A stretch of 64,000 nucleotides of DNA from Salipiger sp. H15 (GTDB taxonomy: Bacteria; Pseudomonadota; Alphaproteobacteria; Rhodobacterales; Rhodobacteraceae): assembly GCF_040409955.1 (NCBI RefSeq), contig NZ_CP123384.1, positions 2,365,501 through 2,429,500 of the forward strand. The letters are read 5' to 3'. The position numbers were made by a program, and so were the translations under genes. The notes under the pieces were generated by a model. It made no database searches, had not been told where the DNA came from, and worked only from the letters and a program-made list of their open reading frames with translations. Of this stretch, positions 18,240 to 28,014 are shown one piece after another. Numbering within the stretch: the first letter of the stretch is position 1; every line of letters starts with the position of its first letter.

Positions 18240-19688
18240 TCAGATCGGGTAGTGAAGATCGCCGTCCTGCGTGGTCATCCAGCGCAGCTCGGTGAACTCG
18301 GCGACTCCCCACGTGCCGCCGAAGCGACCGTAGCCTGAATCCTTCACGCCGCCGAAGGGCATTTGCGCCTCGTCATGCACGGTCGGGCCGTTGACGTGGC
18401 AAATACCACTCTCGATGCGCCGGGCGACCGCCATGGCGCGGGCCTGGTCGCGGCCGAAGACCGCCGCCGACAGGCCGAACTCGCTTTCGTTCGCCACGCG
18501 CACCGCCTCGTCGACGCTGCCCACGCGGATGATCGACGCGACCGGGCCGAAGCTTTCCTCAGTGTAGAGGCGCATCTGCGGGGTCACCCCGTCGAGCGCC
18601 GCGGCGTTGAGGATGGTGCCGGTGCCGCCGCCGCCGATCAGCCGCGCGCCCTTCTGCACGGCGTCCTCGATGAGGTCGCGGATGCGGTCGGCGGCGCCCA
18701 TGTTGACGAGGCTGCCGAGCGGCGCCTTGCCCTCGCGCGGATCGCCCGCGGTGAGGCTCTCGACCTTCTCGGAGAAGGCCGCGACGAAGGCGTCGGCGAT
18801 CCCGTCCATGACGATGATGCGCTCGGTCGACATGCAGATCTGGCCCTGGTTCATGTAGGAGCCGAAGCCCGCGGCGGCGACCGCGGCGGGGATGTCGGCG
18901 TCATCGAGAACGAGGAAGGGTGCCTTGCCGCCCAGCTCCAGCAGCGAGGGCTTGAGGTGGCGCGCGGAAAGCTCCGCCACGATGCGGCCGACGCGGGTCG
19001 AGCCGGTGAAGTTCACCCGGCGCACGGCGGGGTGGGCGATCAGCGTCTCGACCAGCTCGGGCGCATCCTCGGGTGCGTTCGAGATGGCGTTGACCACGCC
19101 CTTCGGCAGGCCCGCCTCGGACACTGCTTCGAGGATCAGCGCATGGGTGCGCGGGCAGAGCTCCGAGGTCTTCATCACCACGGTGTTGCCGCAGGCGAGC
19201 GGCGTCGCGATCGAGCGCACGCCAAGGATCACCGGCGCGTTCCAGGGCGCCATGGCCAGCACCACGCCCGCCGGCTGGCGCACCGCGTAGGCGGTCGAGC
19301 CGGGGCGGTTCGAGGGCACGATCTCGCCCTTGATCTGCGTCACGAGGCTGGCCGCTTCCAGCAGCATGTCGGACGCGAGCATGACGTTGAACCGGGCCCA
19401 GGCCTCGGTCGCGCCGATCTCGGCCTTCATCGCCGCGACGATGTCGTCGCCGCGCGCGGCCAGCGCCTCGGAGGCCTTGATCAGCAGCTTGCGGCGCTGG
19501 CCCGGGGGCACGGCGGCCCATTCCGGGAAGGCCGCGGCGGCGGCATCCACCGCGCGGGTCGCATCGGCCTTGCTGGCCGCGGCGGCGCGGGTGGCCACTT
19601 CGCCCGACACCGGGTTGGTGCGTTCGAACTCGCGGTCGTCCTCGGCGGGCACGTGCTCGCCGTCGATAAAGAGGTTGAGGCTGTCCAT
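18240..19688 (-). CDS. Aldehyde dehydrogenase (vanillin/salicylaldehyde dehydrogenase-like)
   Basis: NAD(P)-dependent oxidation of an aldehyde to an acid, 482 residues. The catalytic Glu lies in LELGGKAPF and the catalytic Cys in NQGQICMSTERIIV. The GQICMSTER form of the Cys loop is the one I associate with vanillin, benzaldehyde and salicylaldehyde dehydrogenases, so an aromatic aldehyde is favoured. FTGSTRVGR and the C-terminal MPFGGVKDSGYGRFGG are also family motifs. The start at ATG 19688 is preceded by GGAG. It sits between the Liv ABC genes and the TRAP genes. Confidence 0.88.
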   Translation of the reverse strand: MDSLNLFIDGEHVPAEDDREFERTNPVSGEVATRAAAASKADATRAVDAAAAAFPEWAAVPPGQRRKLLIKASEALAARGDDIVAAMKAEIGATEAWARFNVMLASDMLLEAASLVTQIKGEIVPSNRPGSTAYAVRQPAGVVLAMAPWNAPVILGVRSIATPLACGNTVVMKTSELCPRTHALILEAVSEAGLPKGVVNAISNAPEDAPELVETLIAHPAVRRVNFTGSTRVGRIVAELSARHLKPSLLELGGKAPFLVLDDADIPAAVAAAGFGSYMNQGQICMSTERIIVMDGIADAFVAAFSEKVESLTAGDPREGKAPLGSLVNMGAADRIRDLIEDAVQKGARLIGGGGTGTILNAAALDGVTPQMRLYTEESFGPVASIIRVGSVDEAVRVANESEFGLSAAVFGRDQARAMAVARRIESGICHVNGPTVHDEAQMPFGGVKDSGYGRFGGTWGVAEFTELRWMTTQDGDLHYPI

Positions 19689-19702
19689 GCCGTCTCCTTG
19701 AG

Positions 19703-20429
<727 letters not shown>

Positions 20430-20437
<8 letters not shown>

Positions 20438-21158
20438 CCTCTTCTCCCAGGTAGGCGGCGACCACGTGCGGGTCCGACAGGACCTCGGCCGTGGGTCCGT
20501 CGGCGATCAGCGTGCCCGAGTTCATCACCGCACAGCGCGGGCAGAGCGCGCGCACCGCGTCCATGATGTGCTCGACCATGATGATGGTGATGCCGGTCTG
20601 CTCGAGCTCGCGGATCAGCCGGATGCCCTCGTGCAGCTCGGTCGGGTTGAGCCCGGCGAGCCATTCGTCGAGCAGCAAGAGCTTCGGCGCCGCGGCCAGC
20701 GCCCGCGCCAGCTCCAGCCGCTTCTGGTCGATGTAGGTCAGCTCCGAGGCCTGCTGCCCGGCGCGGGCGTTGAGCCCCACCATGTCGAGGCACTCGGCCA
20801 CCTGCACCTTCAGCGCCTTGCCCCAGAGCCGGTCCGGCCCAAAGGCGGCGGGGACCATGACGTTCTCTTCCAGCGTCAGCGAGGGCAGGATCTTCACCAG
20901 CTGGAAGGTCCGCGCCACGCCCGCCCGCGCGATGCGGTGGGGCGGGGCGCCGGTCAGGTCCCTGCCATTGATGAGCAGCGCCCCCTCCGAGGATTTCAGC
21001 GCCCCGGAGATGAGGTTCATCAGGGTGGTCTTGCCCGAGCCGTTCGGCCCCAAGAGCCCCAGCACCTCGCCGCTGCGGACGCTGAGCGACACGCCGTTCA
21101 CCGCCGTCAGCCCGCCGAAGCGCTTGGTCAGGCCCCGGGTTTCGAGAAGCACGCTCAT
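20430..21158 (-). CDS. livG: Branched-chain-type ABC transporter ATPase (LivG)
   Basis: A 242-residue ATPase subunit paired with LivF. Walker A is GPNGSGKTT and Walker B KLLLLDEWLAGLNPTE. The ABC signature is unusual: SELTYIDQKRLELARAL stands where most proteins have LSGGQ and LivG proteins have YGxQR. ATG 21158 overlaps the livM stop (ATGA), so translation is coupled; the frame runs on to 21320 but that part is antisense-like. Confidence 0.92.
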
Positions 21159-22093
21159 GCGCTGGCCTCCTTTGCGGTCTCGGCGGTCTTGTCGCCGTTG
21201 CCCTTGCGGCGGAAGCGCTCCAGCGCCGCCAGCACGCCGTCGGGCAGGGCGTAGACAACCGCCATGAACATGAGGCCGAGCAGGATCGAGAAATGATCCG
21301 GGAAGCGCGCCGAGAGCCACTCGAAGAGCAGGAAGAGCGGCACCGCCCCGCAGAGCGGACCCCAGAGCTTCGTGGCCCCGCCGAGCAACGCCATGATCAC
21401 CGTCAGGAAGCTGACCGTCGGGTTGAAGACGATCGAGGGCTCGACATAGACCCAGCGCGGCGCCTGTATCGCGCCGACCAGCGTGATGATCGTGGACGAG
21501 GCGACGAAGAGCACCAGCTTGGTGCGCGCGAGGTTGATGCCGGAATGCGCCGCCACCGTCTCGTCATCGCCGATCACCCGCAGCGCGAGGCCGAGGCGCG
21601 AGCGTCGGATCCAGGCCGAGAGCGCCAGCGTCGCCGCGCCGAGCGCGAGCAGCTGCCAGTAGATGTGTTTCGCCTCGAGATCGAGGAAGATGTAGCGGCC
21701 CAGCGTGCCGGTCACGTTGACCTCGAACCAGGTGATGAGCTGGCGCACCAGCTCGGCGAGGCCGAAGCTGAAGATCACGAAGTAGATGCCCGCAAGGCGC
21801 AGGGTGGAAAGCCCCACCAGCAGCGCCATGGTGGCGCCGATCCCGGCGGCGCAGAGCAGCACCAGCGGGTAGGGCAGCACCTCGTTCAGCACCGCGACCG
21901 TATAGGCGCCGACGCCGAAGAAGGCGACCGTGGCAAGCGAGATGTAGCGGGTCGGGCCCGAGAACATCGCCCAGGAGGTGGCCAGCGTCACGTAACCCGC
22001 AAGGCCGACCAGAAGGCCGGTGCCGTAGTCGCCGAAGAACATCGGCAGGACGGCAAGCGCCGCGAGGCCGAGGACGGAGAGAATGTAGCGCAT
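21155..22093 (-). CDS. livM: Branched-chain-type ABC transporter permease (LivM)
   Basis: A 312-residue inner-membrane permease with the LivM pattern: hydrophobic helices from residue 1, RLAGIYFVIFSFGLAELVRQ, and the cytoplasmic coupling loop RSRLGLALRVIGDDETVAAHSGINLARTKL that contacts the ATPases. The C-terminus ends in a short Lys/Glu/Ala-rich tail. It lies 4 bp after livH and overlaps livG by 4 bp. Confidence 0.92.
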   Translation of the reverse strand: MRYILSVLGLAALAVLPMFFGDYGTGLLVGLAGYVTLATSWAMFSGPTRYISLATVAFFGVGAYTVAVLNEVLPYPLVLLCAAGIGATMALLVGLSTLRLAGIYFVIFSFGLAELVRQLITWFEVNVTGTLGRYIFLDLEAKHIYWQLLALGAATLALSAWIRRSRLGLALRVIGDDETVAAHSGINLARTKLVLFVASSTIITLVGAIQAPRWVYVEPSIVFNPTVSFLTVIMALLGGATKLWGPLCGAVPLFLLFEWLSARFPDHFSILLGLMFMAVVYALPDGVLAALERFRRKGNGDKTAETAKEASA

Positions 22094-22097
22094 GGTC

Positions 22098-22970
22098 TCA
22101 GCCTCCCGCCTTGCCGAAGAGCCCGGTCGGCCGCCAGAGCAGCACCGCGAGGAACATTGTGTAGGTCGCGGCCATGGTCAGGCCAGGGTCGATGAAGGCG
22201 GCGACGAAGGTCTCGGCGAGACCCAGCAGCAGCCCGGCGATCAGCGCGCCGAGGATGTTGCCGACGCCGCCCATGATGACGACGATCAGCGCCTTCATGG
22301 TGAAGACCACGCCGTCGGTGGCCGAGAAGGTCTGGAACATCGAGATGAGCGCGCCACCGGCAGCGGCCAGCGCCCCGCCGAGGGCAAAGCCCTGCCGGCC
22401 CAGCTTGCCCACGTCGATGCCGACGAGATAGGCCGAGCCCGGTGCCAGCGCCACGGCGCGCAGCGCGCGGCCCCAACGGGTGCGGATCAGCACCGCGTAG
22501 AGCCCGAAGCCGATGACCAGCGACACCGCGAAGGCGATCAGCCGGTTGGCGGCGATGGTGGTGCCGAGGATGCCGACGCCCTGATTGAGATAGCTGTAGG
22601 AGGTGAAGTCGCTGCCGAAGGTGACCAGCATCAGCCCCTGCACGACGAAGAGCAGGCCGAAGGTGGCCAGAATGGTATCGACCTCGAGCCGGCCGCCGCC
22701 GCCCGAGCGCTTGATCAGCGGGCGCATCATCACGGTGTGGATCACCCAGCCGAGCGCGTAGCCCAGCGGCACGACGACGAGCAGCCCCCAGAGCGGGCCG
22801 AGGCCCCAGCTGGTGAACATCATGGTCACCGCGAAGCAGGCGAGCAGCATGAACTCGCCATAGGCGAGGTTCATGATCCGGGCGATGCCGTATTGCAGCG
22901 ACAGACCCAGCGCCAGCAGCGCGTAGGTGCCGCCAAGCACGAGCCCGAGAAAGAGCGTGGAAAGAAACAT
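22098..22970 (-). CDS. livH: Branched-chain-type ABC transporter permease (LivH)
   Basis: A 290-residue permease partner of LivM. It opens MFLSTLFLGLVLGGTYALLALGLSLQYG, carries MNLAYGEFMLLACF and the RTRWGRALRAVALAPGSAYLVGI coupling loop, and ends near a TGLFGKAGG tail typical of LivH. The start at ATG 22970 is chosen because the family N-terminus begins there; the frame extends to 23009 with Pro-rich sequence. A GC-rich stem-loop separates it from livK. Confidence 0.92.
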   Translation of the reverse strand: MFLSTLFLGLVLGGTYALLALGLSLQYGIARIMNLAYGEFMLLACFAVTMMFTSWGLGPLWGLLVVVPLGYALGWVIHTVMMRPLIKRSGGGGRLEVDTILATFGLLFVVQGLMLVTFGSDFTSYSYLNQGVGILGTTIAANRLIAFAVSLVIGFGLYAVLIRTRWGRALRAVALAPGSAYLVGIDVGKLGRQGFALGGALAAAGGALISMFQTFSATDGVVFTMKALIVVIMGGVGNILGALIAGLLLGLAETFVAAFIDPGLTMAATYTMFLAVLLWRPTGLFGKAGG

Positions 22971-22996
22971 CTGGAGTCCCTGAGGAGGGTTCGGGC

Positions 22997-23019
22997 GGGG
23001 CGGGCGCAAGGCCCGCCCC
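22997..23019 (-). promoter_or_regulatory. Intercistronic stem-loop between binding-protein and permease genes
   Basis: Perfect 9-bp stem GGGGCGGGC/GCCCGCCCC with loop GCAAG (22997-23019), lying between the livK stop and the livH start. No T tract follows. Such hairpins downstream of periplasmic binding-protein genes commonly protect the upstream mRNA or partly terminate, giving more receptor than permease. Confidence 0.6.
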
Positions 23020-23037
23020 CACGGAGTGTCAGTCGGA

Positions 23038-24264
23038 TTACCACTCGGGCTTCGGGATGACCGGGGCGGCCGCGCCCTCGCGGTCGGCGGGGCTCACGGC
23101 GACGAAGTGATCGCCCTGCCACTGGCCGACCCACCAGAGCTTGCGCAGCTGGTTGTCCTCGAGCTTCACCTCGCCGATCACCGTCTCGAAGGTGCCGGTC
23201 GACAGCTCCGCCGCCAGCGCCTCGTGGTCGAGGCCGACGCGCTTCACCGCCTGTTCCAGCATCTCGAGCGAAGCGTAGGTGATGGCGCTGGCCCAGCTGT
23301 CGGGCGGGGTGCCGATGACCTCGGTGTGCTTGGCGAAATACTCGGCGATCGCCGGGCTTGCCGCGTCGACGCCGCCGATGGACATGACGCCCTCCTGCTT
23401 GCCCTCGGCGATCTGGCCGTAGATCGGGAAGGCGCCGCCGACGCCGATGTAGAAGACCTTGGGGTTGAAGCCCGCGGTCATCGCCTGCTTGGTCACGCCG
23501 AAGCTGCCCGGCGGGTAGGAGAAGGCGACGAAGCTGTCGGCGCCCGAGCCCTGCACCTCGTTGAGGATGGCGGCGAAATCGGAAGTGCCGAGCGGGTAGC
23601 TCTCGTCGTAGACCAGATCGAACCCGGCTTCCTCGAAGGCGGGGCGGGCGGCCTTCACGAGGTCGATGCCGAAGCCGTCGGCGACCGAGATCATCGCGAC
23701 CTTGTCGTTGATCGTGCCGGCCGCCTTGGCGGCGGCCAGCGTCTCGACCAGCGCGGTGGCGTAGTCATGCCCGCCGCCCAGCATCCAGAACGAGCGCTTC
23801 CAGCGCTTGGCGAACTCGGGGGCCATGTCGGTCACCGAGGTCACCGCCAGCTGCGGGTAGCCGAAGCGGTCCATCAGCGGCGCGATGGCGAGGTTGCCGC
23901 CGGTGCCCCAGGGCGGCAGGATCAGGTCGACCTTGTCCTGCGTCGCAAGGCGCTCGATCGCGCGCACGAGGTCCTCGGCGGTCGAGCGGTCGTCGTATTC
24001 CACCACCTCGATCGGGCGGCGCGTGCCATCGGGCATCTCGAGCCCGCCGGCCTCGTTCACTTCCTTCACCCAGAGCTCGTAGTTGGGGATGGTGGTGATC
24101 CCCGCGCCGGTGGCGTTGGGGCCGGATTTCGACACCGCGTAGCCGATGGTGACGGGGCCTTCCTGCGCCGCGAGCGGGGTGGCGAGGGCCGACGTCAGGG
24201 CGAGGGCCGAGACCATTGCAAGCGGCAGGGCACGCAGCACGGCGCGCCTCGTGTTCTTTTTCAT
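23038..24264 (-). CDS. livK: Liv-type ABC transporter substrate-binding protein
   Basis: A 408-residue periplasmic receptor of the Leu/Ile/Val-binding family (type I periplasmic fold). Signal peptide about residues 1-33 (basic KKNTRR start, cleavage near LAAQ). The mature part begins EGPVTIGYAVSKSGPNATGAG and contains YDDRSTAEDLVRAIERLA. The length, over 400 residues, is as in family members that bind aromatic acids or amides rather than Leu. It is the first gene of the minus-strand run, divergent from the AraC regulator gene, with 134 bp between them. ATG 24264 follows GGGAGGAC. Confidence 0.9.
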   Translation of the reverse strand: MKKNTRRAVLRALPLAMVSALALTSALATPLAAQEGPVTIGYAVSKSGPNATGAGITTIPNYELWVKEVNEAGGLEMPDGTRRPIEVVEYDDRSTAEDLVRAIERLATQDKVDLILPPWGTGGNLAIAPLMDRFGYPQLAVTSVTDMAPEFAKRWKRSFWMLGGGHDYATALVETLAAAKAAGTINDKVAMISVADGFGIDLVKAARPAFEEAGFDLVYDESYPLGTSDFAAILNEVQGSGADSFVAFSYPPGSFGVTKQAMTAGFNPKVFYIGVGGAFPIYGQIAEGKQEGVMSIGGVDAASPAIAEYFAKHTEVIGTPPDSWASAITYASLEMLEQAVKRVGLDHEALAAELSTGTFETVIGEVKLEDNQLRKLWWVGQWQGDHFVAVSPADREGAAAPVIPKPEW

Positions 24265-24398
24265 GTTGTCCTCCCGGTGGATGCCTTTGCGGCACCGATT
24301 TGCGCCACACGCGTCCCTCTCCCCGAGGCGTCCTGTGGCGGGTGATGCAGAAGGTATCTTAAAAATGCCTTGATAGAATGCACCTATGAGGGGATGAA
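24265..24398. promoter_or_regulatory. Divergent promoter region livK / AraC regulator
   Basis: A 134-bp intergenic region with an AT-rich patch (AAGGTATCTTAAAAATGCC) near 24352-24370, the most likely place for promoters and AraC-family binding. No confident direct repeats could be assigned. Confidence 0.35.
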
Positions 24399-25307
24399 TT
24401 GCACGCATACGTCAAAAAGCGCGCCCAAATCATGAGCACGATGAAAACCTTCCCGCTTCGTCCCGCCGCCCATCACGGCATCACCGCCCACGAGATCCGC
24501 AGCCCGCTGGCCGAGACCACCTACGGGCTGCGCGCCGAGAACGCCTGCCTTCTGGTGCTGCAATCCGGGCGCGGCCGGGTGCAGAGCGGCGAGCGCGACA
24601 TGGCCATCGAGGCGCCGCGCTTCGTCTGGCTCGCGCCGGGGCGGGACGGGACGCTGCGGCTCTCGCCGGGCAGCCGGGGCGAGCTGGTGCAGCTGACCAA
24701 GGGGGCGCTTGCGCGCGTGCTGCCGGGATCGGCCTTCGGCGACGAGCTGAGCCAGGTCCTCGCCGCCGACCTTTCGGTGCCGCTGGGGGCGCAGCGCGAG
24801 CGGGTGGTGCGCGTGCTGGCCGAGCTGCGCGGCGAACTGGCCGAGAGCGCGCCGGGGGTCGAGATCATGGCCGGGCACATGCTCTCGATGCTGCTGGTCC
24901 AGCTCTGGCGCGGGGTGAAGGAGGGGCGGGCGCATCCGGACGTCGCCACCGGCGGGCTGGTGCAGGGCTTCGTGCAGCTCGCCGGCCTGCACCTGCGCGA
25001 GCACTGGGAGGTGGGCGAGTACGCCCGCGCGCTCGGCGTGTCGCGGGACCGGCTGTCGGCGGCGGTACGCCGCGCCACCGGGCGCTCGCCGCAGGGCTGG
25101 CTGCACGAGGCGCTGCACCGCGAGGCGGCGGAACTGCTGACCAACTCGGGGCTGCAGGTGGCGCAGGTTGGCTTCCGCCTCGGGTTCACTGATCCTGCCT
25201 ATTTCAACAGGTTTTTCAAGCGGATGGAAGGCGTTCCTCCCAGCCGGTTCCGGCGCCGGATGGCGCGGCGCAGCGCGCCCGCGACCTCCTACGCCGCCTG
25301 GCCCTGA
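24399..25307 (+). CDS. AraC-family transcriptional regulator
   Basis: 302 residues. The C-terminal ~100 residues form the double helix-turn-helix: EVGEYARALGVSRDRLSAAVRRATG, then LQVAQVGFRLGFTDPAYFNRFFKRMEGVPPSRFR. The N-terminal part is a cupin-like sensor (ENACLLVLQSGRG, APRFVWLAPG). Three starts are possible: TTG 24399, which has GAGGGG 5 bp upstream; ATG 24432; and ATG 24441, neither with a clear Shine-Dalgarno. It probably activates the divergent transport/catabolic run in response to its substrate (inference from position). Confidence 0.88.
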   Translation: MHAYVKKRAQIMSTMKTFPLRPAAHHGITAHEIRSPLAETTYGLRAENACLLVLQSGRGRVQSGERDMAIEAPRFVWLAPGRDGTLRLSPGSRGELVQLTKGALARVLPGSAFGDELSQVLAADLSVPLGAQRERVVRVLAELRGELAESAPGVEIMAGHMLSMLLVQLWRGVKEGRAHPDVATGGLVQGFVQLAGLHLREHWEVGEYARALGVSRDRLSAAVRRATGRSPQGWLHEALHREAAELLTNSGLQVAQVGFRLGFTDPAYFNRFFKRMEGVPPSRFRRRMARRSAPATSYAAWP

Positions 25308-25316
25308 GGCGCGGGG

Positions 25317-26378
25317 TCAGGCCCGCCGCCGCCGCCCGCCGCGCCTGCCGCCGCGCGCCTCGGAGCCGCCGTCCTCGCCGTTGTGCATCGCGATCCAGGC
25401 GGTACCGTGCGCATCGTGGTCCATCAGCAGGTTCGCCGCGCGGATTGCCACCATCTCGGCCCCGGGCAGGGCCTGCAGCGACCCGAGTCCGAAGAGCCGC
25501 ACGAATTCCGCATCGTCCATATCCGGCAGGACGACCCCGGCGGCCTCGAGCTCGGCCTTCTTCGCGACGATCCGCGCGCGGCTCACCGGCATTGCGACGG
25601 GATTCATGATCGCCGAGGTCATGCCCGCGCCGATCGCCATGGGCAGGAAGGCGGTGTTGACCCCGTGCCGGTCGGGCAGGCCGAAGGAGATGTTCGAGGC
25701 GCCGCAGGTGGTGTTCACCCCCAGTTCCTCGCGCAGCCGCCGCACCAGCGCAAAGACCTGCCGCGCCGCCGTGGCCATCGCACCCACCGGCATCACCAGA
25801 GGATCGACCACGATGTCATTGGCAGGAATACCGAAATCCGCCGCGCGCTGGACGATCTTGCGGGCCACCTCGAAGCGTATTTCGGGATCTTCCGAAATGC
25901 CGGTGTCGTCGTTCGAGATCGCCACCACCGGCACGTTGTATTTCTTCACCAGCGGCAGCACCCGCTCCAGCCGCTCCTCCTCGCCGGTGACAGAATTGAG
26001 CAGCGGCCGCCCCTCGGCGGCCTCGAGCCCGGCCTCGAGCGCGCACGGCACCGAGCTGTCGATGCAGAGCGGCACGTCCACCACCTCCTGCACCAGCCCG
26101 ATCATCCGGCGCATCAGCGGCGGCTCGGTCTGGTTGGGATCGGGGTTGGAATTGTAGACCACGCCCGCGTTCACATCGAGCACCGCCGCCCCCGCTGCCA
26201 CCTGCGCCAGCGCGTCGGCGGCGACGGTGGAGAAATCGCCCGCCTCGAGCTCGGCCGCGAGCCGCTTGCGCCCGGTGGGATTGATCCGCTCGCCGATGAC
26301 GCAGAAGGGCTCGTCGAACCCCATGACCACGGTGCGGGTCTTCGATTCGAGGACGGTGCGGGTCTGCGTGCGGGGCAT
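25317..26378 (-). CDS. Methyltetrahydrofolate:corrinoid methyltransferase-like protein
   Basis: A 353-residue pterin-binding TIM-barrel protein of the MeTr/DHPS family. It begins with FCVIGERINPTGRK, the hallmark of methyl-THF methyltransferases; LDVNAGVV, CIDSSVPCALEAGL, NSVTGEEER, and CGASNISFGLP with NPVAMP near the end are also characteristic. It would move a methyl group between a corrinoid protein and tetrahydrofolate. No corrinoid protein or MttB-type methyltransferase is in the window. The C-terminus has a short Arg/Gly tail (GGRRGGRRRRA). It is the last gene of a four-gene minus-strand set with a MetF-like protein. Confidence 0.82.
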   Translation of the reverse strand: MPRTQTRTVLESKTRTVVMGFDEPFCVIGERINPTGRKRLAAELEAGDFSTVAADALAQVAAGAAVLDVNAGVVYNSNPDPNQTEPPLMRRMIGLVQEVVDVPLCIDSSVPCALEAGLEAAEGRPLLNSVTGEEERLERVLPLVKKYNVPVVAISNDDTGISEDPEIRFEVARKIVQRAADFGIPANDIVVDPLVMPVGAMATAARQVFALVRRLREELGVNTTCGASNISFGLPDRHGVNTAFLPMAIGAGMTSAIMNPVAMPVSRARIVAKKAELEAAGVVLPDMDDAEFVRLFGLGSLQALPGAEMVAIRAANLLMDHDAHGTAWIAMHNGEDGGSEARGGRRGGRRRRA

Positions 26379-26402
26379 GGCGGTCTCCTCCCTTGGGTGC
26401 GG

Positions 26403-27053
26403 TTATTCCAGTCTGGTCAGCAGCGCGGCAAGCGCCGGGTCGGTGTAATCGGTGATGACGGTCTGCGCGCCCGCGTCCTGCAGCTGCCGGACGCTCAGCC
26501 CCGAGGAGCGGATGCCGACCGTATGCGCGCCCGAGGCGGCGGCGGCGCGCATCCCCGAGGGGCTGTCCTCGAAGGCGATGCAGTGCTGCGGCGCCACGTT
26601 GAAGCCGCGCATCGCGGCAAGATAGGGCTCGGGGTCGGGCTTGGCGCGGGCGCATTCGTCGCCGATCACCAGAAGCTCGATGCGCTCGCGCAGCCCGATG
26701 GCCGAGAGCATCACCTCGGCATTGGCGCGCGGCGCGTTGGTCACCACGGCAATGCGCCAGCCACGCGCCTGCGCGTGATCGAGCAGCGCCTCGGCGCCGG
26801 GCATCGGCGCGTGGCCCGCGACCAGCCGGTCGCGGAAGCGCGCTTCCTTGAGGTCGGACAGGGTCTGCGCGTCCTCGCCGGGGAAGATCTCGGGGAAGCT
26901 CTCGAGATTGTGCCGCCCGTGGATGTCCGAGAGATACCCCGCCTCGGTTAGCTCGCGGCCGCGCTCGGCGTAGAATTCGGCGAAGACCTCGAAGTGCAGA
27001 GGGTCGGAGTGGAGGAGTGTGCCGTCGAGATCGAAGAGGAGTGCCTTGATCAT
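26403..27053 (-). CDS. HAD-superfamily hydrolase (phosphoglycolate phosphatase-like)
   Basis: A 216-residue haloacid-dehalogenase-type phosphatase. Motif I is LLFDLDGTL with both nucleophile and acid Asp, motif II VVTNAP, motif III KPDPEPY with catalytic Lys, motif IV FEDSPSG. The cap domain of helices follows motif I, as in subfamily IA. The substrate cannot be told; within the methyl-folate set it may have a housekeeping or repair role. ATG 27053 gives the canonical MIKALLFDLDG opening. Confidence 0.85.
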   Translation of the reverse strand: MIKALLFDLDGTLLHSDPLHFEVFAEFYAERGRELTEAGYLSDIHGRHNLESFPEIFPGEDAQTLSDLKEARFRDRLVAGHAPMPGAEALLDHAQARGWRIAVVTNAPRANAEVMLSAIGLRERIELLVIGDECARAKPDPEPYLAAMRGFNVAPQHCIAFEDSPSGMRAAAASGAHTVGIRSSGLSVRQLQDAGAQTVITDYTDPALAALLTRLE

Positions 27054-27090
27054 GCCTGTCCCTTGCGCGTTGTGTGGCCGGACCGGCGCC

Positions 27091-28014
27091 TCAGACCGCA
27101 CGTGCGGAGGGCTGCGCGGCGGCGCCGCCATGGCGGGCGGCCCAGTCCGTCGCCGCAGGGATGCCCCCGAGCGGGAAGAGATGCAACCGCGCGATGGGCA
27201 GGTCGGGCTCGGCGGCGCAGACTCGGGCGATCTCGGCCACCATGTCGGTCGGCTCGTAGGGCAGCATCAGCTTGGTGACGTCGCGCGCGCGCTTCTGCAG
27301 CACCTTGAGCGAGGGCCCGACGCCGCAGGTCACCGCGTAGCGGATCAGCGTCTGCAGCTTCGCGGGCCCGGCGATGCCGAGGTGCACGGGCAGGGCGATG
27401 CCCTCGGCCTTCAGGCGGCGCGCCCAGCCCAGCACCGGACCGGCGTCGAAGGCGAACTGGGTGACCAGCGCCATCTGCGCGTCGCTCCGCTCGGAGAAGT
27501 CTTGCTTCCAGCGCAGCGCCTGCATCACCGCGCGGTCCGAGCCGTCGGGGTCGATGTCGCGGTTGCCCTCGGGGTGGCCCGCGACGTGCAGCCGGGTGAA
27601 GCCGGCGCGGTCGAAGAGCCCGGTCTCGAGCAGCTGCATCGAGCTGTCGAAGGCGCCGCGCGGCGCGGGGATGCCGCCGGCGAGGATCAGCCCCTGATGT
27701 ACCCCGGCCTCGCCGCGGTAGCGGGCGATCCAGTCGGCGAGCGTCGCGGCATCGGGGATCGAGCGGGCGGGGAAATGCGGCATGACCTCGAAGCCCTCGC
27801 CGGCGAGGCGCGCGGCGGTGGCCACCATGTCGGCGATCGGCGTGCCGTCGACATGGGCGATGTAGACGCGGGTTCCCTCGGGCAGCAGTTCGCGGAAGTC
27901 CCCGACCTGCGCGGCGGTGCGCGGCATCACCTCGATCGAGTAGCCCTCGAGCGCGGCGAGCGGCAGATGCGGCGCGGCGGGGCGCGGGCGGCGGAAGGTC
28001 AGCAGCGTCATCAT
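27091..28014 (-). CDS. Methylenetetrahydrofolate reductase-like protein
   Basis: A 307-residue protein of the MetF-like TIM-barrel group. GYSIEVMPRTAAQVGDF, TRVYIAHVDGTPIADMV and GFEVMPHFPAR near the N-terminus, and VTQFAFD and HLGIAGPA later, match the MTHFR homologues found with corrinoid methyl-transfer genes in alphaproteobacteria. It would interconvert methyl- and methylene-THF with a flavin. ATG 28014 overlaps the upstream stop (ATGA, 28011-28014). The frame extends to 28494 with non-family sequence. It is probably not the methionine-synthesis MetF. Confidence 0.8.
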   Translation of the reverse strand: MMTLLTFRRPRPAAPHLPLAALEGYSIEVMPRTAAQVGDFRELLPEGTRVYIAHVDGTPIADMVATAARLAGEGFEVMPHFPARSIPDAATLADWIARYRGEAGVHQGLILAGGIPAPRGAFDSSMQLLETGLFDRAGFTRLHVAGHPEGNRDIDPDGSDRAVMQALRWKQDFSERSDAQMALVTQFAFDAGPVLGWARRLKAEGIALPVHLGIAGPAKLQTLIRYAVTCGVGPSLKVLQKRARDVTKLMLPYEPTDMVAEIARVCAAEPDLPIARLHLFPLGGIPAATDWAARHGGAAAQPSARAV

